From NCBI RefSeq assembly GCF_014841125.1, contig NZ_JACYTQ010000001.1:930001-994000 (forward strand): a DNA stretch of 64,000 bases. The letters run 5' to 3'. Positions 27,018 to 35,200 of the stretch are shown here, piece after piece (position 1 is the stretch's first letter; each line of letters begins with the position of its first letter). A model generated the notes under the pieces. It worked only from the letters and a program-made list of their open reading frames with translations, did not search any database and had not been told where the DNA came from. This stretch comes from Echinicola arenosa (lineage in GTDB: Bacteria; Bacteroidota; Bacteroidia; Cytophagales; Cyclobacteriaceae). Position numbers and translations under genes: made by a program.

Positions 27018-27360
27018 AGTAAATATCTACTGATCTTTACTCATAAATCCTGGGACTGGTCAAATTACTCCTTAATCAAGAAAATAAATTTCAAAAAATA
27101 TTTCAGGTTAAATAGGACACTCTAAATTCTCTAAAAAAACAATCTGGTTATCCGCTATGATGCCAGTAACCATACATCCTTTGCTCAAGTGGTCGGAAGC
27201 CTGCCTAACGGCTAGGTAGAACCAAAGTCTGAAGACCAAAGCAGTTAATACTTTAATCAAAAGGGTAGTTTCTACTCGCTTTTAATCTTTACTAGTAGAA
27301 TTGCGGATATACATAAAAAAATAATTTTGGTCCATATAATACAGAAATAAAAAAATACAA
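27018..27360. other. 343-bp sigma-FecR spacer of module 3
   Basis: No gene. About half of it is the second copy of the dispersed element (27146-27312) with its flanking direct repeats at 27132-27143 and 27314-27325. Confidence 0.6.
27146..27312 (+). repeat. Dispersed MITE-like element, copy 2
   Basis: About 167 bp, from GGTTATCCGCTATGATGCC to GAATTGCGGATATAC, with inverted termini (TATCCGC at one end, GCGGATA at the other). The interior matches copy 1 over TCAAGTGGTCGGAAGCCTG and copy 3 over TCTGAAGACCAAAGCAGT and ACTCGCTTTTAATC. It is flanked by a 12-bp direct repeat with one mismatch: TAAAAAAACAAT (27132-27143) and TAAAAAAATAAT (27314-27325). Located between sigma and FecR genes of module 3, as copy 1 is in module 1. 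Confidence 0.75.
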
Positions 27361-27930
27361 TCAACGCAATTCTTTCCTTAAAATTATCATGGCCTTGGAC
27401 ACGGCATTATATACAGCTTTCTTTTCCAATCCCATCATTTCACCAATTTCACCAAAGGTCAATTCATTATAATATTTCAAATAGACAATTTCCTTCTGTC
27501 TGGAGCTCAGCTTTCCAAAAGTATGGTTCAACTTCTTGTGTAACTGCTCTTGGGATTCCTTCTGAATAATGGTGGCTTCCAAAGAAGCGTTGAAACTCAC
27601 GGAGGACTCTGAAAAAATCTCCCATAACAAAACACTTTTCTTTTTCTTTCTGATATCCTTTAGCAATTCATTTCTAAATGACGCAAGAAGGTAGTACCTG
27701 ATGTTGCTTGTTTCTTTCAGCTCGGACCTTTTCTGCCAGATCCGACAAAAAACTTCTTGGATATTATCATCAATAACGGAAGCATCTTGGGTAAAGCTAT
27801 GTCCATACCTTACCAAATGGTCAATATGTTCAACATATATTTTATCAAAAGCTTCTTTGTCTCCTTTTTTCATTCGCTGCCACAAATGGGCATCATCTTC
27901 TTCTTGATATAGGAGTTCTATAAAAGACAT
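27361..27930 (-). CDS. ECF RNA polymerase sigma factor, module 3
   Basis: 189 residues. Region 2 about 15-95 (KGDKEAFDKIYVEHIDHLVRY, NIQEVFCRIWQKR) and region 4 about 132-182 (LSSRQKEIVYLKYYNELTFG, EKKAVYNAVSKAM). Unlike the sigma factors of modules 1 and 2 it ends just after region 4 (ILRKELR) with no hydrophobic tail. It should activate the operon at 19438-25687. Confidence 0.94.
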   Translation of the reverse strand: MSFIELLYQEEDDAHLWQRMKKGDKEAFDKIYVEHIDHLVRYGHSFTQDASVIDDNIQEVFCRIWQKRSELKETSNIRYYLLASFRNELLKDIRKKKKSVLLWEIFSESSVSFNASLEATIIQKESQEQLHKKLNHTFGKLSSRQKEIVYLKYYNELTFGEIGEMMGLEKKAVYNAVSKAMIILRKELR

Positions 27931-28104
27931 ATAAGGCTAATTTTGGGTTGGGTCTATTAAAGTCAGGAACAATAAACACTAAACTTCTAAATGGGTTTAG
28001 CATTATCAATCCAGACAATAATTTGGAATATATACAGAATACCACAAAATTCCAACGCCATTTTAGTTAACTAAAAAATAATTCGTCAACCTAATTAAAA
28101 AAAT

Positions 28105-28136
28105 CAAAAAAAACCGGTGTAAATTAACACCGGTGT
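28105..28136 (-). terminator. Terminator after folE
   Basis: Stem ACCGGTGT / ACACCGGT (28113-28120 and 28127-28134), loop AAATTA, followed on the minus strand by a long T-run (TTTTTTTTGATTTTTTT). Confidence 0.85.
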
Positions 28137-28169
28137 ATTTCATTAGACCAATTTTAATAAATAGGTCAA

Positions 28170-28868
28170 TCACTTCATTGTGATATACTGCATAAATTCT
28201 TTCCTGGTCGTATCATCTTTGTCAAACTTTCCACTGTAAAAGGAAGTGACCGTTTTGCTGTTCACATCTTTCACGCCACGGGAAGACACACACATATGGT
28301 GTGCATCAATGACCACCGCTACATCATCCGTACCCAAGATATCTTTCAGTTCATTACCGATCTGCATGGTCAACCTTTCTTGTACTTGTGGGCGCTTGGC
28401 AAAATATTGGACGATCCGGTTAATCTTAGAAAGTCCGATTACATGTCCATTAGAAATATAAGCCACATGAGCTTTTCCATAAATTGGCACAAAATGATGC
28501 TCACAATGAGAAAAAAACGTAATGTCCTTTTCTACCAGCATCTCACTGTATTTGTATTTATTTTCAAAAAGTTTCACATCAGGTTTGTTCTTTGGATCCA
28601 AGCCACTGAAAACTTCTTGGATGAACATCTTGGCCACCCTTCTAGGGGTTCCACTGAGGCTATCATCTGTCAAGTCCAACCCAAGCACATGCATGATTTC
28701 TTTAAAATGCTTTTCGATAAGCTCCATTTTAAGCTCATCATCCATTTCAAATGCATCTTCTCTCAAAGGTGTTTCGTGGGAAGTCCCAATATGTTCATCC
28801 CCAATTTCATCAATGGATCTATCCAGATTAATCCCCGTCGTATTCAACATAATTTCTTTCTGTTTCAT
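28170..28868 (-). CDS. folE: GTP cyclohydrolase I
   Basis: 232 residues (226 if the ATG at 28850 is used). It converts GTP to 7,8-dihydroneopterin triphosphate, the first step of folate, biopterin and 7-deazaguanine synthesis. Zinc and catalytic motifs are present: FFSHCEHHFVPIYGKAHV, IGLSKINRIV, RPQVQERLT and IDAHHMCVSSRGV (second zinc Cys). The start overlaps the end of queD by 41 bp (23 bp for the alternative start), which points to cotranscription and translational coupling of the two pterin genes. Confidence 0.97.
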   Translation of the reverse strand: MKQKEIMLNTTGINLDRSIDEIGDEHIGTSHETPLREDAFEMDDELKMELIEKHFKEIMHVLGLDLTDDSLSGTPRRVAKMFIQEVFSGLDPKNKPDVKLFENKYKYSEMLVEKDITFFSHCEHHFVPIYGKAHVAYISNGHVIGLSKINRIVQYFAKRPQVQERLTMQIGNELKDILGTDDVAVVIDAHHMCVSSRGVKDVNSKTVTSFYSGKFDKDDTTRKEFMQYITMK

Positions 28869-29238
28869 ATAATCGAACCGTTAGATCGTATTTCTTATCA
28901 ATTTCTTTCCTTAAAATATTCCAAATAACCACAGCAATGTTTTCTGCAGTTGGGTTAAGTTGTTTGAATTCATCGGTATCTAGGTTTAAATTTTTATGAT
29001 CAAACTTCTTTAATATCTTATCCTTTATCAGATCACTCAATACTTTCATATCAAAAACATAGCCAGTATCAGGATCAATAGGACCTACCAATTTTACAAA
29101 GAGCTCATAATTATGCCCATGATAATTTGGGTTGCTGCACTTACCAAACACTTCATTGTTTCTTTCTTCTGTCCACTTTGGATTATAAAGACGATGTGCT
29201 GCATTAAAATGCTCTTTACGGAAAACCGATACTCTCAT
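28828..29238 (-). CDS. queD: 6-carboxytetrahydropterin / 6-pyruvoyltetrahydropterin synthase family enzyme
   Basis: 136 residues. It uses dihydroneopterin triphosphate, the product of the neighbouring folE enzyme. Zinc ligands His15, His40 and His42 are visible (FNAAHRLYN and NYHGHNYEL), with catalytic Cys34 in GKCSNPNYHGH, PTAENIAVVIWN and the C-terminal glutamate region RLYETERNYVEY. QueD (queuosine pathway) is the commonest role in bacteria, but queC and queE are not in the window and a biopterin-type PTPS activity is possible. It starts at ATG 29238. Confidence 0.9.
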   Translation of the reverse strand: MRVSVFRKEHFNAAHRLYNPKWTEERNNEVFGKCSNPNYHGHNYELFVKLVGPIDPDTGYVFDMKVLSDLIKDKILKKFDHKNLNLDTDEFKQLNPTAENIAVVIWNILRKEIDKKYDLTVRLYETERNYVEYDGD

Positions 29239-29637
29239 TATAGCTTTTAACCATTTACGAATTTCATCTGATAGGGTGATTCATTTTCCACTTCCTAAAT
29301 CAGAACAATATTTTTCAAAGAATTGTTTAACCCATTTACTAACTTAGTAAACACCCCACATTCAACCTCTTAACTATCAATAGCTTTGATCTTTTAAGGA
29401 GCGCAAAATTAACCAAATAAAATTTCATATGCACTCCATTTGCTGATTATACTCCTAAAGGCTGCTTTTTTTGCATATTATTTAGAGAATTTTGAATTCA
29501 AGAACAAAATGAAACGGGAAATCAGTTCATTTTTACAATGTTTACTTTATTTTTGCGTTATCAAATAGAAACTACAAACAACTAGTTTCCAATTCATTAC
29601 ATCACCCGATTACCAACATAATTGAAAAAAACAATTT
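29239..29637. promoter_or_regulatory. 399-bp divergent region between queD and an L,D-transpeptidase gene
   Basis: No gene seen. A TAnnTTTG-type -7 box (TATTTTTG, 29548-29555) lies about 83 bp before the plus-strand gene. A minus-strand version (CAAAATTA, 29404-29411) could serve queD. Neither has a clear -33 TTG element. Confidence 0.35.
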
Positions 29638-30363
29638 ATGCTTAAAAAGACCGGACTTATTCTGGCCCTTGTGCTTAGTACAGCCCTTTCTGCCTATACA
29701 CCCGAATACAAACTTGAAAACTTGCCCACTATTTCCTCATCCGAAAATACAGCGGAAGTATTGTTGTCTAAAATAAAGGTACACCTTCAAAGTGATAAAA
29801 AAGAAAGTACGCTAAGTGAAGAAGCTTTACAATTAGGGGTTTCAGGTTATCTAAAGCTAGCCAAAGCTGGTGAAATACCAGAGGATAAACCATTGACCAT
29901 TATAGACTTTAGCCTTCCTTCTTCTATGAAAAGGCTTTGGACAATTGATCCAGTATCTGGAAATATACTACACCATACTTTTGTGTCACACGGAAGAAAT
30001 AGTGGCAACCTAATGGCCACAAAATTCTCCAATACCAATTCCAGTTACATGAGCAGCTTGGGCTTTTACCGAACTGCCGAAACTTATAGTGGAAAACATG
30101 GCTATTCCCTAAGGCTGGACGGAATCGAAAAAGGAGTCAACGATAATGCCAGAAAAAGAGCCATTGTCATTCATGGAGCAGAATATGCCAATCCAGAATT
30201 CATTACAAAAACAGGGAGGTTAGGAAGAAGCCTAGGCTGCCCTGCTTTGCCCATGGCAGTGTTTAAAGACATCATAGACACCATCAAAGAAAACAGCTGT
30301 CTGTTTATCTATGCCCCTGATAGGGCCTATCATAAAAACAGTCAGCTACTTGCTACCACATAG
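29638..30363 (+). CDS. Murein L,D-transpeptidase catalytic-domain protein (YkuD_2 type)
   Basis: 241 residues with an N-terminal signal peptide (about 1-19). The C-terminal 160 residues carry the YkuD_2 fold with the active site IVIHGAEYA followed by GRLGRSLGCPALP, the Cys being the catalytic nucleophile. Such enzymes form or remodel 3-3 peptide cross-links or attach proteins to peptidoglycan in the periplasm. It is convergent with two longer L,D-transpeptidase genes on the minus strand, 15 bp beyond its stop. Confidence 0.9.
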   Translation: MLKKTGLILALVLSTALSAYTPEYKLENLPTISSSENTAEVLLSKIKVHLQSDKKESTLSEEALQLGVSGYLKLAKAGEIPEDKPLTIIDFSLPSSMKRLWTIDPVSGNILHHTFVSHGRNSGNLMATKFSNTNSSYMSSLGFYRTAETYSGKHGYSLRLDGIEKGVNDNARKRAIVIHGAEYANPEFITKTGRLGRSLGCPALPMAVFKDIIDTIKENSCLFIYAPDRAYHKNSQLLATT

Positions 30364-30378
30364 CGATGATGGGGTATC

Positions 30379-31989
30379 TTAAAAATAATATCGACTAACT
30401 GGTTCTCCCATCAATTTTGCCAATTTAATATCATTGTCATAAATATCCTCTCTGACCTGAAAACCACCCTTACCATTCCATGCAGTAAGATACAGGATCC
30501 AAACCGCTGGAGTTTGCTTTAGGTTTACTTGCTTTTCTTCATCCCTTCCCATCGCAGCGGCTATAGAATCTGTTCCCCAGTCCTTTTCTGAGGCTAGTAA
30601 TTTTGCAGCGAAATCCGCTGGCTTTTCAATTCTTATGCATCCATGGCTAAATGTTCTTTGATCCCGGTCATATAAAGCTTTTGCTGGAGAATCATGAATA
30701 TAGATACTGTAGGGGTTTGGAAACATAAACTTCACTCTTCCCAAGGCATTTTCATCACTCGGTCTTTGTCTTATATAATATGGAAAAGTGTCCTCTTGCC
30801 TTAACTTTCCCCATTTTATTTTTCGATTATCTACCTCATTACCATCAAGGTCAACCACCATCATGTCGTGATCTTTTAGGTAGTTCTCATCCTTTTTAAT
30901 CGCAGGGATTACTTCATTCCACAAAATCCCTTGCGGTAAAGTCCAGTTTGGACTAAACACTAAATAGCTCATTTTAGCTGTAAATACAGGAGTTTGGTGA
31001 TATTCTTTTCCCACCACAGCTCTAGTGGTAAAAACAGTGTCCTTTCCTTCCACATAATCCATGTAAAAATTAGGGATATTCACCAATACTTTGGGACCAT
31101 CTTCTTTGCTGAAGTCCGGCAACCACCTCAACCGTTCCATATTCACTTTCAGCTTGACTGTCAAGTCCTGGTTATTAAGGTTTATGGCATGCCAAAAATC
31201 TTGTCCCATCACTCCGTCATCCATCAATCCATGCCTCGCTTGGAAACACTTCACAATATCCTCCAACTTTTCATCATACCGACTTGGCTCTTCTGAGGAA
31301 ACTTCTTCATACCCTAAAGACGCTAGTCGTTCACGTACTTGAGTAATCACAGCATCACTGTCTCCTACTTCAAGTTTCCCTTCATAAACTATAGCCTCTA
31401 TATTTTCCGGATTTTCTTGCTGCGTTTGTAAAACCAATTTCAGTCGATCCCTCAATTGCCCGTAAAGAGTATTTTTAGGCCTTAACTCTTCCAACACATC
31501 TTCAACTGACCCTGTTTTGCCTAGTCCAATTTCTTTTAAAAGTACCTCTAATGAAGCTGCTGATTCTTTTCTGTCAATTTTCCAAGTTTCAGAAAACTGG
31601 GAGGGATCCACTTTGCCCATATGCAAATCCTTAGAGAGTTTTAAAAATTTATTGCTCATTAAGATTTCGAGGCGGGCAATATCTTCGGGTTTCCCACCCT
31701 CTTGGATTTTCGCCAAAAGTCCATGCATATCCTCATTAAAATAGTCTGTTTTCTGAAGCCCATCATACTCTACATCTTCCAAAGCCTCCACAAACTGCTC
31801 CCCTTTATCAGTAAGCCCATCACTCACCAACCAAATGGGCCTATAATCAAAAGATGAATAAATGCTATCTAAAACAGCATCTCGTTTAACTTTTACTTGA
31901 ATCGCCTTTAGCGTATTTTCATCCACCTTGGATTGGCAGGCGGCTACAAACAAAAAACCTAAAAAAATCCATTTAGTATATCTTTCCAT
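30379..31989 (-). CDS. L,D-transpeptidase lipoprotein (YcbB-like)
   Basis: 536 residues from ATG at 31989, chosen because it gives MERYTKWIFLGFLFVAAC, a lipoprotein signal; a longer frame from 32034 is open. A YcbB-type N-terminal scaffold is followed by a peptidoglycan-binding-like segment (about 215-275, KCFQARHGLMDDGVMGQDFW) and the YkuD domain with IHDSPAKALYD and SHGCIRI, nucleophile Cys451. It is the second of two tandem paralogues on this strand (the other is 32070-33722) and likely makes 3-3 cross-links in the cell wall. Confidence 0.92.
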   Translation of the reverse strand: MERYTKWIFLGFLFVAACQSKVDENTLKAIQVKVKRDAVLDSIYSSFDYRPIWLVSDGLTDKGEQFVEALEDVEYDGLQKTDYFNEDMHGLLAKIQEGGKPEDIARLEILMSNKFLKLSKDLHMGKVDPSQFSETWKIDRKESAASLEVLLKEIGLGKTGSVEDVLEELRPKNTLYGQLRDRLKLVLQTQQENPENIEAIVYEGKLEVGDSDAVITQVRERLASLGYEEVSSEEPSRYDEKLEDIVKCFQARHGLMDDGVMGQDFWHAINLNNQDLTVKLKVNMERLRWLPDFSKEDGPKVLVNIPNFYMDYVEGKDTVFTTRAVVGKEYHQTPVFTAKMSYLVFSPNWTLPQGILWNEVIPAIKKDENYLKDHDMMVVDLDGNEVDNRKIKWGKLRQEDTFPYYIRQRPSDENALGRVKFMFPNPYSIYIHDSPAKALYDRDQRTFSHGCIRIEKPADFAAKLLASEKDWGTDSIAAAMGRDEEKQVNLKQTPAVWILYLTAWNGKGGFQVREDIYDNDIKLAKLMGEPVSRYYF

Positions 31990-32069
31990 AAAATTATTAT
32001 TGGTTGCTAATGGACATTGCAATGACTGTGCCATCCCATCATCTCCAACAACTTGGACCTCACTAAGTA

Positions 32070-33722
32070 TTAATCAAATAAGGCCTCGGATATTCGACGG
32101 TCCCTTTCATAGATATCCTTGCGAATATGTGGATTACCACTTTCATCTGTCCAAAATGTCAAGTAGAGCAATACAACTGGAATTTTTTCCTTCAGCATAA
32201 CTGTAGTTTCTCTACCTGAATGCATCGCTGCTTCAATCTCTTTATGCCCCCAATCTTTGTTATCTTCCAATATCACTTCTGCCAACCTTTCGGGATTCTG
32301 CACCCGAATACAGCCATGACTAAATGCCCTGATATCTTTAGAAAACAAGGATTTAGATGGAGTATCATGGATGTATACATTATGCTTATTCGGAAATATA
32401 AACTTGGCCAAGCCTAAGGAATTATGAGGGCCTGGGCTTTGCCTGATCATATAGGGAAAACTCTTGGAAGAGGTCTTCGACCAATCTATTGCACTGGGGT
32501 TGACTTCCTGTCCGGAATAAGTCAAAATCTTCAAATGGTTCCTATTTAAGTAATTAGGATCTTTTTTGATTTTTGGAATCATTTCATTTCTAATGATAGA
32601 AGAAGGAACCGTCCAGGTGGGGCTTAAAACGATATAGGACATCTCTCCATTAAAAATCGGTGTAGTATGATATTGCCTACCCACTATCACAGGAGATGAA
32701 AAAATTGTATCCAAGCCATTCTGCTGAACCAGATCCAACTGGAAATTGGCAATATTAACCACAACAAATCGATTATCCATAACTGTATCTGGAAGCCATC
32801 TCATCCGTTCAAGATTAACCGCTACTTTCTTTATCAAAGCAGCTGGAGTTTCATTCAAAGCGTCATAAGTATCTTTACCCACTACGCCATCGGCAGTCAA
32901 TCCGTTCCTTTTTTGAAAGTGTAAAACGCCCTCCATCATCGCAGAATCATACAACTCTACTTCTTCAGGTGTATATTCTTTCAAATCCTTCCAAAACCAA
33001 AGCCTTTTCCTAACATCCGCAACAACCTTTCCGTACTCACCCACTTTAAGTACTTTATTTCCACTAATCTTGTTCCAATCAATAGCATCATTCTGTTCCA
33101 TCTTATGATAAGCCCTCAAACTTTCACGCATCCTAGGATAAACTTTGAACACTGGCCAAAACCCTTTAAGGTTTTCTGTTAGTTTCCCACTTTTCAAAGC
33201 CGACTCCAACTCTTCCTCAAATTTCAACTTCATTCTTTTGGGTTGAATTTCCCAATCTGTCTTCAAAGCTTCCTGTGACACTTTTCCCCTGTAAAGATCA
33301 GTAGCCAATTTCAAGTAAGCATCTGACAGTATCAAATCAATATAAGCCAGGTGCAATGAACTCTCATTTTCATTTTTTAGAGAAAACTCATTTATAAAAT
33401 CTTTGATCTCGGAAAGGTGGTACTCTTCTGGAGTCAATCCATCAAAACGGGCTTCTTCTATTTGCCCCAACAATTTCTGGGCATTCTCAGACAACCTTCC
33501 CTTTTGAGTCCAAGCCTCCTGAAAATCCCTATTGGTATAAAACTTCAACAACAGATCATATTGGACCAAATTCAATTTACCATTATGGTTTGATCCATTT
33601 ATAATATGGGCCTCTAACAAATTCCTAATCTCAATAGATACATCACTTGATGTCAAAGCTGACTGAGCTAAAACATGTCCTATAATTAGTGATAAGCAGA
33701 ATGGCAAAAATACCTTTTTCAT
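32070..33722 (-). CDS. L,D-transpeptidase (YcbB-like), secreted
   Basis: 550 residues with a signal peptide (cleavage near AQS, residue 19), so unlike its neighbour it is not a lipoprotein. The order is N-terminal scaffold, peptidoglycan-binding-like segment (about 270-300, HFQKRNGLTADGVVGKDTY), and YkuD domain with VYIHDTPSKSLF and FSHGCIRV; the nucleophile is Cys471. It resembles the adjacent 30379-31989 product along its length, indicating tandem duplication with a change of localisation. Confidence 0.92.
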   Translation of the reverse strand: MKKVFLPFCLSLIIGHVLAQSALTSSDVSIEIRNLLEAHIINGSNHNGKLNLVQYDLLLKFYTNRDFQEAWTQKGRLSENAQKLLGQIEEARFDGLTPEEYHLSEIKDFINEFSLKNENESSLHLAYIDLILSDAYLKLATDLYRGKVSQEALKTDWEIQPKRMKLKFEEELESALKSGKLTENLKGFWPVFKVYPRMRESLRAYHKMEQNDAIDWNKISGNKVLKVGEYGKVVADVRKRLWFWKDLKEYTPEEVELYDSAMMEGVLHFQKRNGLTADGVVGKDTYDALNETPAALIKKVAVNLERMRWLPDTVMDNRFVVVNIANFQLDLVQQNGLDTIFSSPVIVGRQYHTTPIFNGEMSYIVLSPTWTVPSSIIRNEMIPKIKKDPNYLNRNHLKILTYSGQEVNPSAIDWSKTSSKSFPYMIRQSPGPHNSLGLAKFIFPNKHNVYIHDTPSKSLFSKDIRAFSHGCIRVQNPERLAEVILEDNKDWGHKEIEAAMHSGRETTVMLKEKIPVVLLYLTFWTDESGNPHIRKDIYERDRRISEALFD

Positions 33723-33759
33723 AAAAATTGATTTCTTTCAATCAATTTAAAAATAAAAA

Positions 33760-33787
33760 CATAAAAAAAGCCGGACTAACCGGCTTT
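33760..33787 (-). terminator. Terminator after kdsA
   Basis: A perfect 8-bp stem AAAGCCGG / CCGGCTTT (33767-33774, 33780-33787), followed on the minus strand by TTTTATG. Confidence 0.85.
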
Positions 33788-33791
33788 ATAT

Positions 33792-34640
33792 TTATTGTAT
33801 TTTCAAGTCTGCAAACTCTTGTCCTAAGCTCCAAGATGCTTTAAGCATGGCCAGAAAATCTGCCATTCGATCTAAGGGGATCATATTAGGCCCATCACTT
33901 AAGGCTTTGGCCGGTTCAGGATGTGTTTCTATAAAAAAACCATCCACACCTGTGGCTGCCGCTGCCCTTGCCAAAAATGGAGCGAACTCTCTTTGCCCTC
34001 CACTACTTCCTCCTTGCCCTCCAGGCTGCTGTACAGAATGGGTGATATCAAAAACAACAGGTGCAAACTGCCTCATGGTAGGTAGAGCCCTCATATCCAC
34101 TACCAAATTGTGATACCCCAGGGTAAAACCTCTTTCGGTCAAGCATACATTGTCGTTTCCTGTTGACCTGACTTTACTCACAGCGTACTGCATGTCTTCT
34201 GGAGCCATAAACTGGCCTCTCTTCACTTTGACAGCTTTACCTGTCTTTCCTGCTGCTAGTAACAAATCAGTTTGCCTACACAAAAAGGCAGGAATCTGTA
34301 AAACATCCACCACAGCTCCAACTTCATCCGCTTGGTAACTTTCATGGATATCCGTAACCAATGGAACGCCTAGTTCCTTTCCTACCCTCTGCAGCACCTC
34401 CAAAGACTTGTCCATTCCAATTCCACGAAATGATCCAGAAGAGGTCCTATTGGCCTTGTCAAAAGAGGCTTTAAACACATAAGAAAATCCATTTTTCTCC
34501 GCTTCAGCCTTCACTGTACTGCCGATTTCCATGCAAATATCAAAACTCTCCACAGCACAAGGTCCAGAGAATAATACGGGTTTATTCTCCCCCAAAACCA
34601 CATCTTCGGTGATTTTCATTGCTTGGGTATATTTTTTCAT
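33792..34640 (-). CDS. kdsA: 3-deoxy-8-phosphooctulonate (KDO 8-P) synthase
   Basis: 282 residues. It condenses phosphoenolpyruvate with arabinose 5-phosphate for lipopolysaccharide inner-core KDO. Family motifs: [50 protein letters not shown], and [14 protein letters not shown] before the C-terminal helix. It follows kdsC by 6 bp in an operon with a GNAT-nitrilase gene. Cys at the GPCA motif is common to both metal-dependent and independent types; I do not assign the class. Confidence 0.97.
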   Translation of the reverse strand: MKKYTQAMKITEDVVLGENKPVLFSGPCAVESFDICMEIGSTVKAEAEKNGFSYVFKASFDKANRTSSGSFRGIGMDKSLEVLQRVGKELGVPLVTDIHESYQADEVGAVVDVLQIPAFLCRQTDLLLAAGKTGKAVKVKRGQFMAPEDMQYAVSKVRSTGNDNVCLTERGFTLGYHNLVVDMRALPTMRQFAPVVFDITHSVQQPGGQGGSSGGQREFAPFLARAAAATGVDGFFIETHPEPAKALSDGPNMIPLDRMADFLAMLKASWSLGQEFADLKIQ

Positions 34641-34646
34641 CTTTTG

Positions 34647-35198
34647 TTATTTCTCTATCAATTCTTTAATAATCTTCTTTAGCAATCCTTTGGAGCTCAG
34701 GATCAAGTCTCCCACTTCCCTGAAAACCCCTCTGCCTCCTGGAAGAGAAGAAACCATATCCACTTCTTCCTTTACATAAGGTAGAGCATCCATTGGAGCA
34801 ACCGACAAGCCCACCTTGCAAAGGATAGGCAAATCAATCAAATCATCACCGATATAGGCGCATTCTTCCAAGGAAAGGTCATATTCATCCAATACTTCCC
34901 TCAATTGAACTCCTTTGTCTTTGATACCGTGATAATGAAAATCAAAGCCCAGCTCTTTACAACGGCTCCTGACCACGGGAGAATTCCTACCAGTGATCGC
35001 CCCTACCATCACTCCATGCTTTTGCAAGACTTTCACGATAAGACCATCTTTTACATTGAATTTTTTCAACTCTAAGTAATGATCATCATAAATCACTCCT
35101 CCATCTGTCAGTACACCATCCACATCCGTGATCAGTAGTTTGATTTTTGCTGCTTTCTTTAAAATTTTATCGTCAATCCCATTTAGGTAATTTTCCAT
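34647..35198 (-). CDS. kdsC: KDO 8-phosphate phosphatase (HAD family)
   Basis: 183 residues. It removes the phosphate from KDO 8-P, the step after KdsA. HAD motif I is LLITDVDGVLTDG, motif II is near GAITGRNS, and motif III/IV is AYIGDDLIDLPILCKVG. Small uncapped C-type HAD size fits the family. It sits 2 bp after the GNAT-nitrilase gene and 6 bp before kdsA, so the three are one transcript. Confidence 0.95.
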   Translation of the reverse strand: MENYLNGIDDKILKKAAKIKLLITDVDGVLTDGGVIYDDHYLELKKFNVKDGLIVKVLQKHGVMVGAITGRNSPVVRSRCKELGFDFHYHGIKDKGVQLREVLDEYDLSLEECAYIGDDLIDLPILCKVGLSVAPMDALPYVKEEVDMVSSLPGGRGVFREVGDLILSSKGLLKKIIKELIEK

Positions 35199-35200
35199 AT

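Noticed and set aside
28296-28928. Plus-strand frame of 210 codons over folE and queD
   Set aside because: Antisense to two genes with complete catalytic motifs; no independent support.
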